39,366 nucleotides of DNA from Treponema sp. UBA4307 (GTDB taxonomy: Bacteria > Spirochaetota > Spirochaetia > Treponematales > Treponemataceae): positions 1 to 39,366 of the forward strand of contig DGUP01000025.1 in assembly GCA_002394685.1 (NCBI GenBank). Reading direction: 5' to 3'. The notes below the pieces were generated by a model. It was not told the origin of the DNA. It ran no database searches and worked only from the letters and a program-made list of their open reading frames with translations. Shown here in pieces: positions 31,926 through 39,366 of the stretch (position 1 is the first letter of the stretch; the number at the start of each line of letters is the position of its first letter). The position numbers were made by a program, and so were the translations under genes.

Positions 31926-32969
31926 ATGACTACAAAAGATAAAGTTCTGGAAATTCTTTCACAAAATAAAAATAAATCTGTCTCTGGAGAAAAACTTGCT
32001 GAAGTATGTCAGGTTAGCAGAGCAGCAATCTGGAAAGCGGTTAAAAGTTTACGGGAACAAGGCTGTATTATTGATGGAACCACAAACGGCGGCTATCTTC
32101 TTTCTGGGAATGGAGATGTTTTTTCTCATGAACTTTTTTCTTCAACTTTTAAAAACAGATGGCCAGAATTTCAAAACAGTCATCTTGAAACCTTTCAGGA
32201 AATTGATTCAACTAACACATATGCAAAACGCATTTTAAGCGAATGCGGAAATTTAAGGGACTCAGGTGGCAGGCTTACAGAAGCAGGGAAAAAATATCAC
32301 CAGTCCGTAATTGTTGCAGAAAGCCAGACTGCAGGAAGAGGCCGACTTGGAAGAAAGTTCATTTCTCCGGCCAAAACCGGCATTTATCTTTCATTAATTT
32401 ATGCCCCTGAAAACGGAATTACTGAACCTGCAAAAGTTACAGCCTTTTCTGCAGTAGCAATTGTGCGGGCCATAAAAAAACTCTTTAACATTGATGCACA
32501 GATTAAATGGATAAATGACATTTACATTAACTCAAAAAAAGTCAGCGGAATTTTAACAGAGGGATTTGCAAATTTTGAAACGGGTCTGATTGAATCTGCA
32601 ATAATCGGAATCGGAATTAATATTCAGGACAATGAAATTGTTTCTAAAAACGCCGCAATCGCCGGATCAATTACCGGTACAGAGCGTACAATTGACAGTT
32701 CTGTTAGCCGAACCGCACTTGCAGCAGAAGTTGCAGGTCAGGTACTTTCAGTTTTAAATGAAGAACCTTCAAAAGTTATGAAGGAATATAAGGACTACTG
32801 CTTTCTTACAGGAAAAACTGTTCAGGTTCACCCGGTTATTGGGGATGACAAAAGTGTGTACAGCGCAAAAGTTCTTGATGTAGATGATAATGCAGCCCTT
32901 GTTGTTGAACTGTCAGACGGCAGCAGAAAAAGTCTCAGTTCAGGAGAAGTAAGTCTTCACCAGGAATAA
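31926..32969 (+). CDS. birA: Biotin ligase and biotin repressor
   Basis: 347 aa. N-terminal helix-turn-helix (LAEVCQVSRAAIWKAVKSLR, 24-43), central catalytic domain with GRGRLGR (137-143) and KWIND (194-198), and a C-terminal SH3-like domain. It activates biotin to biotinyl-AMP and loads it on carboxylase carrier proteins, and as a repressor it shuts off biotin genes when biotinyl-AMP accumulates. An operator of its type lies in front of bioY. A stretch after residue 105 (ECGNLRDSGGRLTEAGKKYH) is an insertion relative to the shortest relatives. Confidence 0.95.
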   Translation: MTTKDKVLEILSQNKNKSVSGEKLAEVCQVSRAAIWKAVKSLREQGCIIDGTTNGGYLLSGNGDVFSHELFSSTFKNRWPEFQNSHLETFQEIDSTNTYAKRILSECGNLRDSGGRLTEAGKKYHQSVIVAESQTAGRGRLGRKFISPAKTGIYLSLIYAPENGITEPAKVTAFSAVAIVRAIKKLFNIDAQIKWINDIYINSKKVSGILTEGFANFETGLIESAIIGIGINIQDNEIVSKNAAIAGSITGTERTIDSSVSRTALAAEVAGQVLSVLNEEPSKVMKEYKDYCFLTGKTVQVHPVIGDDKSVYSAKVLDVDDNAALVVELSDGSRKSLSSGEVSLHQE

Positions 32970-32970
32970 T

Positions 32971-33678
32971 TTATTTTCGAATTAAAATTGCTCTTGTTTC
33001 GTTCCAGGCTTTTTTCATTCCAACTGAAAACAAAACAGGCAGCAAAACATAAAACATCTTTACAGAATTCTTTTTTCCACCACGGGCAATCCAGGCTCTC
33101 TTTGACTGCCCCCAGATTTTTGAAACCATTGGAATGAAATTTAAAAACATAGAAATTGCATCTGTAAAAGTATTTTCTTTTTTCAGATGAAAAACCTTGC
33201 GTATTGCACCTTCTATTTTTCCAATTCCATCCCTGAGTTGAAGAGGACTGCTGCTTTTAAAAACCAGAGAGGCGCTTTGCATTAAGGCGAATAATTTTAT
33301 CAGTTTAAAAACACTTTCCTTTTGATTTTCCCAGGTGAATTTTTCTTTCAGCAGGATTAACAAATCATTCCATACAAAAAGATTATTTTGAATTCCCCTT
33401 GAGATAAATGTAAATAAAACCGCCACAAGATCAAAAAAAATTAAAAGACTGGCATAGTAAAGAGGTGGCCTTAAATCGCCGGCCTGTTCCCCTAAAGAAA
33501 ATCCTACGGCACAGGCAATTACAAATTGAATCAGCAGAAGCCCCAATGAAAAATAAACTGGCAGACAAAGAAACAAGATATTTAATAAAGGAATAAAAAG
33601 CAGCTTGCACCAGGCAGGTGTTTTATGGAGAAAAGAGTTTCCTTTTTTATATGCAAGAAGTGAAGATTTTTGAGCCAT
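32971..33678 (-). CDS. bioN: Biotin ECF transporter T component
   Basis: 235 aa from the ATG at 33678, which overlaps the ATPase gene's TAA (TAATG). Several membrane helices and the cytoplasmic motif SKRAWIARGG, like the Ala-Arg-Gly signature that couples EcfT proteins to the ATPase. It follows bioM as last gene; stop is one base from birA's stop. With BioM and BioY it forms the biotin importer. Assignment as biotin type comes from its neighbours. Confidence 0.88.
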   Translation of the reverse strand: MAQKSSLLAYKKGNSFLHKTPAWCKLLFIPLLNILFLCLPVYFSLGLLLIQFVIACAVGFSLGEQAGDLRPPLYYASLLIFFDLVAVLFTFISRGIQNNLFVWNDLLILLKEKFTWENQKESVFKLIKLFALMQSASLVFKSSSPLQLRDGIGKIEGAIRKVFHLKKENTFTDAISMFLNFIPMVSKIWGQSKRAWIARGGKKNSVKMFYVLLPVLFSVGMKKAWNETRAILIRK

Positions 33679-34391
33679 TACCAGACCAGATCCTTTAAGG
33701 ATGAATATGCAGTAAGAGGATTTCTGATATTCCAATTCTCCAGATTAGTCTTTAAACCTTCCGACGGACTTCCTTCAAAAACCTTTTGCCCTCTGAAGAG
33801 AACAACAAATTTATCTGCCAGGGCCAGACATTTTTCAATTTCATGAGTGAGGATTACAACCGTTTTGCCTTCAGCTTTTAAATCTTTTATTAAAGCGTTT
33901 ACCTGTTTTACTCCTACGTAATCCAGATTTGCAAAAGGTTCATCCAGAATGATTACTGGCAGATTCATTGCAATCATACAAGCCACAGCAAGACGACGCT
34001 TTTCTCCACCAGATAAAAATCTTGCAGGAAAATCAGCCTTTTTTGTAAGACCAGTTTTTTCCAGCGCGTTTTCTACAGCCTGAGTAATTTCATCTTTTGA
34101 CCAGCCCAGATTTTTTGGACCAAAGGCAATATCTTCCCGGGGAGTTTCACCAAGAATCTGCGTTTCTGCTTCCTGGAAAACAAGTCCTACCCTGCCGGAA
34201 GTTTCTACCTTTCCTTCATCAGCTTCTTCAAGCCCTGCAATGATAGACATAAGAACAGATTTTCCTGAACCATTCTCTCCGCCTATCACTACGCACTGCC
34301 CTTCTTCAATCTGAAAAGAGACATTTTTTAAAGCCTGATTTTCACCTTCTGAAGTTTCAAAAGTTTTACTCACATTCTGGATGTTAATCAA
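33678..34391 (-). CDS. bioM: Biotin ECF transporter ATPase
   Basis: 237 aa ABC ATPase: GGENGSGKS (37-45), Q-loop VFQEAETQIL, signature LSGGEKRRLAVA, Walker B VIILDEPFANLD and LTHE switch His. The start is TTG (34391) with GAGGA 9 nt upstream; no ATG in frame matches the homology. It overlaps bioN by one base. It energises uptake through BioN and BioY. Confidence 0.93.
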   Translation of the reverse strand: MINIQNVSKTFETSEGENQALKNVSFQIEEGQCVVIGGENGSGKSVLMSIIAGLEEADEGKVETSGRVGLVFQEAETQILGETPREDIAFGPKNLGWSKDEITQAVENALEKTGLTKKADFPARFLSGGEKRRLAVACMIAMNLPVIILDEPFANLDYVGVKQVNALIKDLKAEGKTVVILTHEIEKCLALADKFVVLFRGQKVFEGSPSEGLKTNLENWNIRNPLTAYSSLKDLVW

Positions 34392-34409
34392 TTTACAAAA
34401 TCCTCGCTT

Positions 34410-35039
34410 TTACTCAGCTACTTTATCAGACTTCTTTTTTTCTGAATACAGGTACTGAGCAATTACAGGACGAAGTTTAAGGGCAACAGGAACCCCAATT
34501 GCAACTTTTAACAAATCACCTGGAATATATGGGAGGACACAGGCACTCATTGTAAAGGCAAAAGCAGATGAATCAGCAGGAATCTTACCTGCAGAAGCAG
34601 CCCATCTTGCAAAATGGATTACTCCCGGGACATAAAGAATTATCATACCTGCAAGGAAAGCCAGAATAAGGCGGATAAGAGTTTTAACACTGAACTTCTT
34701 TTCACTTACACTTGGACGGCCTGCTATAAATCCTGCAAGAACTGCCCCTATAAGATATCCGGCAAGGAATCCTCCAGTAGGACCAGCCCATGGACCAATA
34801 CCGCTGCTTCCACCAGAGTAAACTGGAAGACCAATCAATCCTGCAAGCAGAAATAGAGCTGTTGGAGCACCGCCAAGGAAACTTCCCAAGAGTACAGCTG
34901 TTAAAATACACAGACCATTCTGAAGTACAATTGGAACAGGTCCAAGAGGAATAGCCATAAAGCAGCCCAGACAAATAATAGCTGCAAACAAAGCAATAAA
35001 TGCGACCAGAAGAATATTTTTCTTTGCTTTCTTTTCCAT
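34410..35039 (-). CDS. bioY: Biotin-binding membrane component BioY
   Basis: 209 aa with six membrane helices; the conserved loop SGGSSGIGPWAGPTGGFLAG and the following YLIGAVLAGFIAGR match BioY. Substrate-binding component for biotin of the ECF transporter. First gene of bioY-bioM-bioN; a BirA operator lies upstream and the -10-like TAAACT sits 8 nt before the ATG. Confidence 0.94.
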   Translation of the reverse strand: MEKKAKKNILLVAFIALFAAIICLGCFMAIPLGPVPIVLQNGLCILTAVLLGSFLGGAPTALFLLAGLIGLPVYSGGSSGIGPWAGPTGGFLAGYLIGAVLAGFIAGRPSVSEKKFSVKTLIRLILAFLAGMIILYVPGVIHFARWAASAGKIPADSSAFAFTMSACVLPYIPGDLLKVAIGVPVALKLRPVIAQYLYSEKKKSDKVAE

Positions 35040-35071
35040 AGTAAAAAGGAGTTTAATGATTTTTCACATGA

Positions 35072-35104
35072 TTGTAAACCCTTAACTATTTTGCAAGTTT
35101 ACAA
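35072..35104 (-). promoter_or_regulatory. BirA operator in the bioY promoter
   Basis: Perfect inverted repeat TTGTAAAC (35072-35079) and GTTTACAA (35097-35104), 17 nt apart, extended by one more pair to ATTGTAAAC/GTTTACAAT. This matches the half-sites of the E. coli bio operator (TTGTAAAC and GTTTACAA). A candidate -35 box TTTACA overlaps one half-site, and TAAACT lies 17 nt further. Binding by the BirA encoded here is inferred. Confidence 0.85.
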
Positions 35105-35116
35105 TCTGTTATTTTC

Positions 35117-35148
35117 AAAAAAAGACCCCGGTTTGGTTTCCGGGGTGC
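35117..35148 (-). terminator. Terminator of the M18 aminopeptidase gene
   Basis: Minus strand: CACCCCGG stem (35140-35147) with CCGGGGT, loop AAACCAAA, followed by TCTTTTTTT. Directly downstream of the aminopeptidase stop. Confidence 0.9.
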
Positions 35149-35164
35149 TTCTTCTTAATATGAT

Positions 35165-36532
35165 TTATGCAAAAAGGAATGCTTTGTATGCTTCGTAAGC
35201 CTGTACCAGATCTTCCTTGGCAGTAATTTCCCAAGGAGCGTGCATACTCAATACAGAAACTCCTGCATCAATTACAGACATTCCGTATTTTGCAGCAAGG
35301 TAAGCGATTGTTCCGCCGCCCCCCTGGTCAACTTTACCAAGTTCGCTCATCTGATACTTGATATTGTGTTCATCCATGATACTGCGGATTTTTCCCACAA
35401 ATTCGGCACAAGCATCATTTGCACTGTATTTTCCACGTGATCCTGTATACTTGTTGAATACAATTCCTCCATTAAGGAAACTTGCATTGTCTCTGTCATA
35501 AAGATCACCATTCTGCGGATCATAAGCGGCATTTACATCAGAAGAAAGCATCAGTGAATTGTTCAGTGCACGGCGGACAGTCAATTCTGAATAATTGCCC
35601 ATACGGTCAACAATTTCTGCAACTGCATTTTCAAAGAAGTGACTTTCCATACCAGTTGCACCTACTGAACCGATTTCTTCTTTGTCTACACAAATGCAAA
35701 CCTGTGTTTTCTTGCCGGCTGCTGAATCAAAAAGAGCCTGTGCTGAAGTAAAGGCGCATGAACGGTCATCCTGTCCATAGCCCAGAACCAGTGAACGATC
35801 AAATCCAAGATCCCTTGATTTTCCAGCAGGAACAATTTCCAGTTCTGCACTGAGGAAATCTGCTTCTGAAATATTATATTTTTCTTTAAGGATTGAAAGA
35901 ACGGCTTTTTTTGCCTTATTCTGTTCATCCTTCTTTTCATCTTTTTTGTCTTCCTTGTTATCTGCCTCTTCAGCATACTTCTGTGGAGGAACTTCACTAC
36001 CAAGAATAAGATCCAGGCTTTCACCAGGAATAAAATCACTGGCAGTATTTTTCATCTGATTCTGTGCCAGATGTGGAAGAATATCTGAAATACAGAAAAC
36101 AGGATCTGCTTCATCTTCACCAACATTTACTTTTACAACGCTGCCATCAGTCTTAACTACAACACCGTGAATTGCAAGAGGTAAAGTAACCCACTGATAC
36201 TTCTTGATTCCACCATAGTAATGTGTATTCAGGTATACAAGAAAATCTTTTTCATAAAGAGGATTCTGTTTAACATCAAGGCGAGGTGAATCGATATGAG
36301 CACCAAGAATATTCATTCCCTTTTCAATAGGTTCGCTTCCAATCTGGAAAAGAGCAATTGCCTTATTGAATTTTGTAACATAAACCTTATCGCCGGCTTT
36401 AAGGCTCTTTACTTGATCAATATTTTTGTAACCTTTTTTTTCAGCCTCAGAAATCAGGCTTTCAACACATTCCCTTTCTGTTTTTCCATTATCCAGAAAG
36501 GCTTTGTAAGATTCAATCAATTTGTCGTTCAT
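35165..36532 (-). CDS. M18-family aminopeptidase
   Basis: 455 aa. Metal-binding residues of M18: GAHIDSPRLD with His79 and Asp81, VDKEEIGSVGATGM with the Glu pair, DVNAAYDP and a late HAPWE His. It removes N-terminal acidic or neutral residues from peptides and works in the cytoplasm as a large assembly. A Lys/Glu/Asp-rich insertion (EADNKEDKKDEKKDEQNKAK) near residues 188-207 is unusual and probably a surface loop. Promoter: TTGCCA (36599-36604), 17-nt spacer, TATATT (36576-36581). AAGGAAA 8 nt before ATG. Confidence 0.9.
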   Translation of the reverse strand: MNDKLIESYKAFLDNGKTERECVESLISEAEKKGYKNIDQVKSLKAGDKVYVTKFNKAIALFQIGSEPIEKGMNILGAHIDSPRLDVKQNPLYEKDFLVYLNTHYYGGIKKYQWVTLPLAIHGVVVKTDGSVVKVNVGEDEADPVFCISDILPHLAQNQMKNTASDFIPGESLDLILGSEVPPQKYAEEADNKEDKKDEKKDEQNKAKKAVLSILKEKYNISEADFLSAELEIVPAGKSRDLGFDRSLVLGYGQDDRSCAFTSAQALFDSAAGKKTQVCICVDKEEIGSVGATGMESHFFENAVAEIVDRMGNYSELTVRRALNNSLMLSSDVNAAYDPQNGDLYDRDNASFLNGGIVFNKYTGSRGKYSANDACAEFVGKIRSIMDEHNIKYQMSELGKVDQGGGGTIAYLAAKYGMSVIDAGVSVLSMHAPWEITAKEDLVQAYEAYKAFLFA

Positions 36533-36575
36533 CTAAATATTTCCTTCTAAATTATTATGTGCGTGTCTTACTTCT

Positions 36576-36604
36576 AATATAATTATTTCTATATAAATTG
36601 GCAA
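36576..36604 (-). promoter_or_regulatory. Promoter of the aminopeptidase gene
   Basis: Minus strand: TTGCCA (36599-36604), 17-nt spacer, TATATT (36576-36581), 43 nt before the ATG, with AAGGAAA as ribosome site. This one has a normal leader. Confidence 0.75.
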
Positions 36605-36744
36605 ATATTTATTTTAAACAGACAGGCGACAACTATATTGGCATAGAGGGGTTATGTGGGGCATACAAATCACGATTTATGGGATTTAATAATTTTCTTA
36701 TAACAATAGTTCGTTTTTTAAATTAAAAATTAATCTTTCCACTA

Positions 36745-36942
36745 TTAACTATCTTTATTAGGATTATGAAATAATATCACCTCTGCACTTAAAAAAATTA
36801 TTAATGCGATTATTGAATAAACTAAATCAATTAAATTTTTTTTAGAGTAAAATTTATACAGGTTAATAAAATTCATAACAACTATAAAAAGAATTAACAA
36901 ATCATAAAGAATACAGCAGAATATTAAAAGTTTTCTTTTCAT
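36745..36942 (-). CDS. Small membrane protein
   Basis: 65 aa with two membrane segments (about 5-25 and 39-58), separated by YKFYSKKNLIDL. Not recognised. No near homology class is obvious. The segment 36943-37228 downstream of the next genes holds no gene I can support; it has only short frames and AT-rich sequence. Confidence 0.45.
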   Translation of the reverse strand: MKRKLLIFCCILYDLLILFIVVMNFINLYKFYSKKNLIDLVYSIIALIIFLSAEVILFHNPNKDS

Positions 36943-37228
36943 AAGCTTTCCTAATTACCATAAACATCTTCTAAACAATTCACACTATCTTTGGTGAGTA
37001 CTAAATCTGGAAATATTTGATATACTTCTTCTTATGGAGCTCAGATTCCTATAGCAAATGATTCATCTAATTTATTTACATCATTATTATTTAATGAATA
37101 TGAAACCTGCTCAGATACAAATAATAAAAAGATTAATTTGTCGCATTTTTCGAACAGATGCTATTTGAAATCTTTTCATATATATTTTTTCATTTCCATC
37201 ATAATTATGATCAAAATGCAGAAATCGA

Positions 37229-37477
37229 TTACATAACAGAGCCGTATTCATAGATTGTATCACTTGGAAGATCTATATATTCATTCCAGGATATACATGT
37301 CCTGCTTTGATCAAGAGTAAACTGTTTCCATAATCCCGGTATATCAACCAGATCTTTAAAATTTTCTAATGTTTTTATATCATCGGAAACATCGTAAATT
37401 ACTTTTTTCCCGTCATCAAATAGAACTTCTAATTTATAATCATTTCTATCGATTATTGATTTTATTCTTGGAATCAT
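37229..37477 (-). CDS. DUF2442 protein
   Basis: 82 aa from the ATG at 37477, with the ribosome site GGAG overlapping the previous stop codon region. The sequence KLEVLFDDGKKVIYDVSDDI and the end SWNEYIDLPSDTIYEYGS match DUF2442, small proteins often paired with DUF4160 as a candidate toxin-antitoxin pair. Function unknown. Confidence 0.75.
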   Translation of the reverse strand: MIPRIKSIIDRNDYKLEVLFDDGKKVIYDVSDDIKTLENFKDLVDIPGLWKQFTLDQSRTCISWNEYIDLPSDTIYEYGSVM

Positions 37478-37479
37478 AA

Positions 37480-37734
37480 TTACTCCAAAGGTGGAAGCTT
37501 TTCTATTTTCTGACTTTCCCACATTTGTTGCAATTGTGTCTTGTAAATTTCAAGCCATTCTTTTACAAGTTTTTGAGCTTTCTGTGGTAAATCTCCATCT
37601 GTCATTTTACATGTTTTAAGATCAAAAATTCCTATGTACTCCCCGTAAAGAGCATGAATATGAGATGGTTCATGCTCTTTTGGCTTAAAAAACATCTTTA
37701 TTATTATTCCATAAAATCTTGAAATCTCAGGCAT
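37480..37734 (-). CDS. DUF4160 protein
   Basis: 84 aa. PEISRFYGIIIKMFFKPKEH followed by EPSHIHALYGEYIGIFDL is the DUF4160 signature, with a conserved HIHA segment. It is paired with the next gene, two bases away. AGGAGGA stands 6 nt before ATG and TATAAT lies 20 nt upstream. Likely toxin-antitoxin-like or regulatory; not proven. Confidence 0.8.
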   Translation of the reverse strand: MPEISRFYGIIIKMFFKPKEHEPSHIHALYGEYIGIFDLKTCKMTDGDLPQKAQKLVKEWLEIYKTQLQQMWESQKIEKLPPLE

Positions 37735-37801
37735 TTTTATCCTCCTGTATATTATACCACTATACTTATCATCGTTGATATATTATTTTTATCAATATCT
37801 A

Positions 37802-38338
37802 TTAATTTTTTTCCAAACTGACAAAAGTCATATCAGCTGTAATGTCTTTAATAAGTTTTTCCTTGCATACGGTTTTATCACCATTTTTATCATATGGATG
37901 GAAATAGAACTCATAATACATGAAACTTTCTCCTCCGGCTCTATAATCATAAAATTCCATTTTATTTGAATATCTGCCTTTTTTCTTTGTATAAAAAATG
38001 AAACCTGCACTTCCCGGACAAGGTTTTTCTTTCCGATTTTCAGGGTACAATTTATAAGTTTCTGAAATCTTATAATCCGCTGGATTCCATATTCTTCCAC
38101 TTTGATCTTTAGGGGAATAACCAAAATGCAAAGCAAGATTGCCTGCATACAAAGAAGATGTTGAATTTGAATCCAAAAATATAAATTCGTAAATTTTCTC
38201 TGAAAAGACAATTCCTAAAAGGCCAATACCAAATGAGAAATCCGTTAAAAACTGATTACCAGATATTTTCCCAATTAACAGTATTAATATGGATGGTAAT
38301 AAACATATAGAAGATCCCAAACGTTTTCTTATTACCAC
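37802..38338 (-). CDS. Unknown membrane-anchored protein
   Basis: 178 aa. The first 55 residues hold two hydrophobic segments (SICLLPSILILLIGKI and a second near 32-52); the rest is soluble, aromatic and basic (YSPKDQSGRIWNPADYKISE, ENRKEKPCPGSAGFIFYTKK). Not recognised. No operon partner visible: 63 nt before the DUF4160 start. Confidence 0.5.
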   Translation of the reverse strand: MVIRKRLGSSICLLPSILILLIGKISGNQFLTDFSFGIGLLGIVFSEKIYEFIFLDSNSTSSLYAGNLALHFGYSPKDQSGRIWNPADYKISETYKLYPENRKEKPCPGSAGFIFYTKKKGRYSNKMEFYDYRAGGESFMYYEFYFHPYDKNGDKTVCKEKLIKDITADMTFVSLEKN

Positions 38339-38540
38339 AGACTACCTCCTTGCAGGACTGAGGTATCGATTATTCCAAAATTTCCTAACTGATAAGTCTT
38401 AGGATTTAGAATTTCATCAACTTTATCCATATAACTATAATTTGTATAATGTTAAATACTGTTTTTACCAATAATCTGGAATTATAAGAATTACTTATTT
38501 TTTCATCTAATGTCGAAAGTTATTGTGGGTAACTCAGTTT

Positions 38541-39215
38541 TTAATTTTCAAAAAAAAGATCATAATTATCTAGTACTATTTCCGTCAAAAGTTTCTTATC
38601 TGAATCAACTATAACATCTCCCCATCTAAGAAAACTTATATAAACAAAGTCATCATTCTTTTTCATAAAAAATTCCAGCTTATAAAATTTTCGATTTTTA
38701 TTATTTTTTTTATAAAACTTATTACAAAGAATATAAGCTTCACAATTATCTTCAGAAATATTTACAATTAATGAAGCCATACTTTCCTTAAAAGACTTTG
38801 AGTAACTTTTATTCATTGACTCCCTTATTCGTTTACTAAAGAATTCCTGCTCATTAAAAATATTCCAATTAAACTTATCCGTTAGTTCCAGATACATTTT
38901 GTGTAAAGAATCATTGTCGATTGAAAAATCGCTTGTTATCCCAAATCTTTTAAACTCATTAAATTCTTCAATCTTTTCTACATGATAAATATTTTCTAAG
39001 AGAGGTAAATCCTTATTAACTTTAGTTTTATAATACACATCATTCTTTTTTAAAGTATTTTGATGATTTTTAATTTCTTCAATTCCTTTAATAAGAATAT
39101 CTTCTGTAGAATAATAAGGATTATAAGTAGCAATTCCCTTCAAAAGCCACTCAAAAAATAGAGTTAATATCATTGTGATTATAATTATTATGAAATATTT
39201 AATTCTTGTTTTCAT
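38541..39215 (-). CDS. Unknown protein with N-terminal membrane anchor
   Basis: 224 aa from the ATG at 39215; an in-frame GTG four codons upstream exists. One membrane segment at residues 4-24 (IIIIITMILTLFFEWLL), then a helical, charged body (YNPYYSTEDILIKGIEEIKN) and a beta-like end (NRKFYKLEFFMKKNDDFVYI). Not recognised; probably surface-facing or periplasmic. Window ends with AT-rich sequence upstream of it; no more genes are supported there. Confidence 0.5.
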   Translation of the reverse strand: MKTRIKYFIIIIITMILTLFFEWLLKGIATYNPYYSTEDILIKGIEEIKNHQNTLKKNDVYYKTKVNKDLPLLENIYHVEKIEEFNEFKRFGITSDFSIDNDSLHKMYLELTDKFNWNIFNEQEFFSKRIRESMNKSYSKSFKESMASLIVNISEDNCEAYILCNKFYKKNNKNRKFYKLEFFMKKNDDFVYISFLRWGDVIVDSDKKLLTEIVLDNYDLFFEN

Positions 39216-39366
39216 TATTCTGCCCACTTATAATCTGTCAAAGCTGCTAAAGAAACGCGTGTTGAGTCTCGCGAAATTACGGTTTTGTGGATTAATCAAG
39301 TTGTTTTTCTCCTTTCAATTTTTTTTAATTAAAATTTTCATAAATTCCTCCAGACAAAATTTTCAT

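Noticed and set aside
36943..37228. Plus-strand open stretch around 37030-37230
   Set aside because: It has no start codon with a ribosome site, low complexity and no known family; treated as intergenic.
39320..39366. Short frame MKILIKKN after GGAGG on the minus strand at the window edge
   Set aside because: Only eight codons with repeated sequence nearby; it may be a leader peptide or a decayed start, but nothing supports it.
1..39366. CRISPR array to go with the CARF gene
   Set aside because: I found no series of equal direct repeats with regular spacers on either strand in this window.

Overview
The window looks like part of a low-GC spirochaete chromosome, most likely a host-associated Treponema. 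This is judged from protein flavour: the undecaprenyl-diphosphatase, the DUF4015 lipid-anchor-free secreted protein next to mnmE, the BirA/BioMNY set and the small-gene content. No rRNA, tRNA or CRISPR array was seen. Assignment to genus is inference; assignment of most genes below rests on motifs that are visible in the translations.

Layout. (1) 1-3.4 kb is an accessory strip: a decayed IS110-type transposase carrying two small palindromic insertions, then minus-strand small genes (Phd-like antitoxin/Doc, DUF3784 membrane protein, HicA/HicB, an unknown, a lone Phd antitoxin). An imperfect palindrome with two bulged bases right at the hicB stop resembles an integron attC site. (2) 3.6-5.9 kb holds core genes purD (+) and uppP (-) sharing a terminator. 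(3) 6.0-7.8 kb is a junction zone with GC-rich repeats, gene fragments and a truncated macrodomain. (4) 6.8-27.1 kb is a continuous minus-strand defence island. (5) 27.3-36.5 kb is core again: DUF4015 protein, mnmE, CBS/ACT protein, birA, the biotin ECF transporter bioN-bioM-bioY, and an M18 aminopeptidase. (6) 36.7-39.4 kb holds small membrane and toxin-antitoxin-like genes.

The island is built of four transcription units. Unit A is rmuC plus a membrane protein, ending in a strong terminator. Unit B is a 73-aa protein plus a 542-aa protein with a C-terminal HEPN-like helix pair, also ended by a terminator. Unit C is a type I restriction-modification operon in which DarT/DarG and a DUF3990/81-aa/DUF3791 module are inserted between hsdS and hsdR, followed by a nuclease. 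Unit D is the most unusual: a 139-aa KCGHVG protein, a stand-alone CARF-domain protein, a sigma-factor-like protein, a HEPN-like protein, a fusion of a specificity-subunit DNA-recognition domain with a PD-(D/E)XK nuclease, a second HEPN-like protein, a broken macrodomain gene and another nuclease. It has no cyclase or Cas genes in this window.

All four units start with the same two-block sequence on the minus strand: TGTCAAC, then 14 nt, then a block of type CCATCTT, at exactly fixed spacing. A fifth, slightly weaker copy lies inside unit D before the first HEPN gene. Fixed spacing of two blocks is what an alternative sigma factor would read, and unit D encodes a sigma-like protein next to a CARF sensor. 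My main hypothesis is a nucleotide-signal-responsive, sigma-controlled defence regulon; this is inference and untested.

In contrast, core and toxin-antitoxin genes such as hicA, purD and birA have ordinary sigma-70 promoters whose -10 box lies 6-7 nt before the ATG, which implies leaderless mRNAs. The bioY promoter carries a palindrome matching the classical BirA operator, so BirA probably represses biotin uptake.
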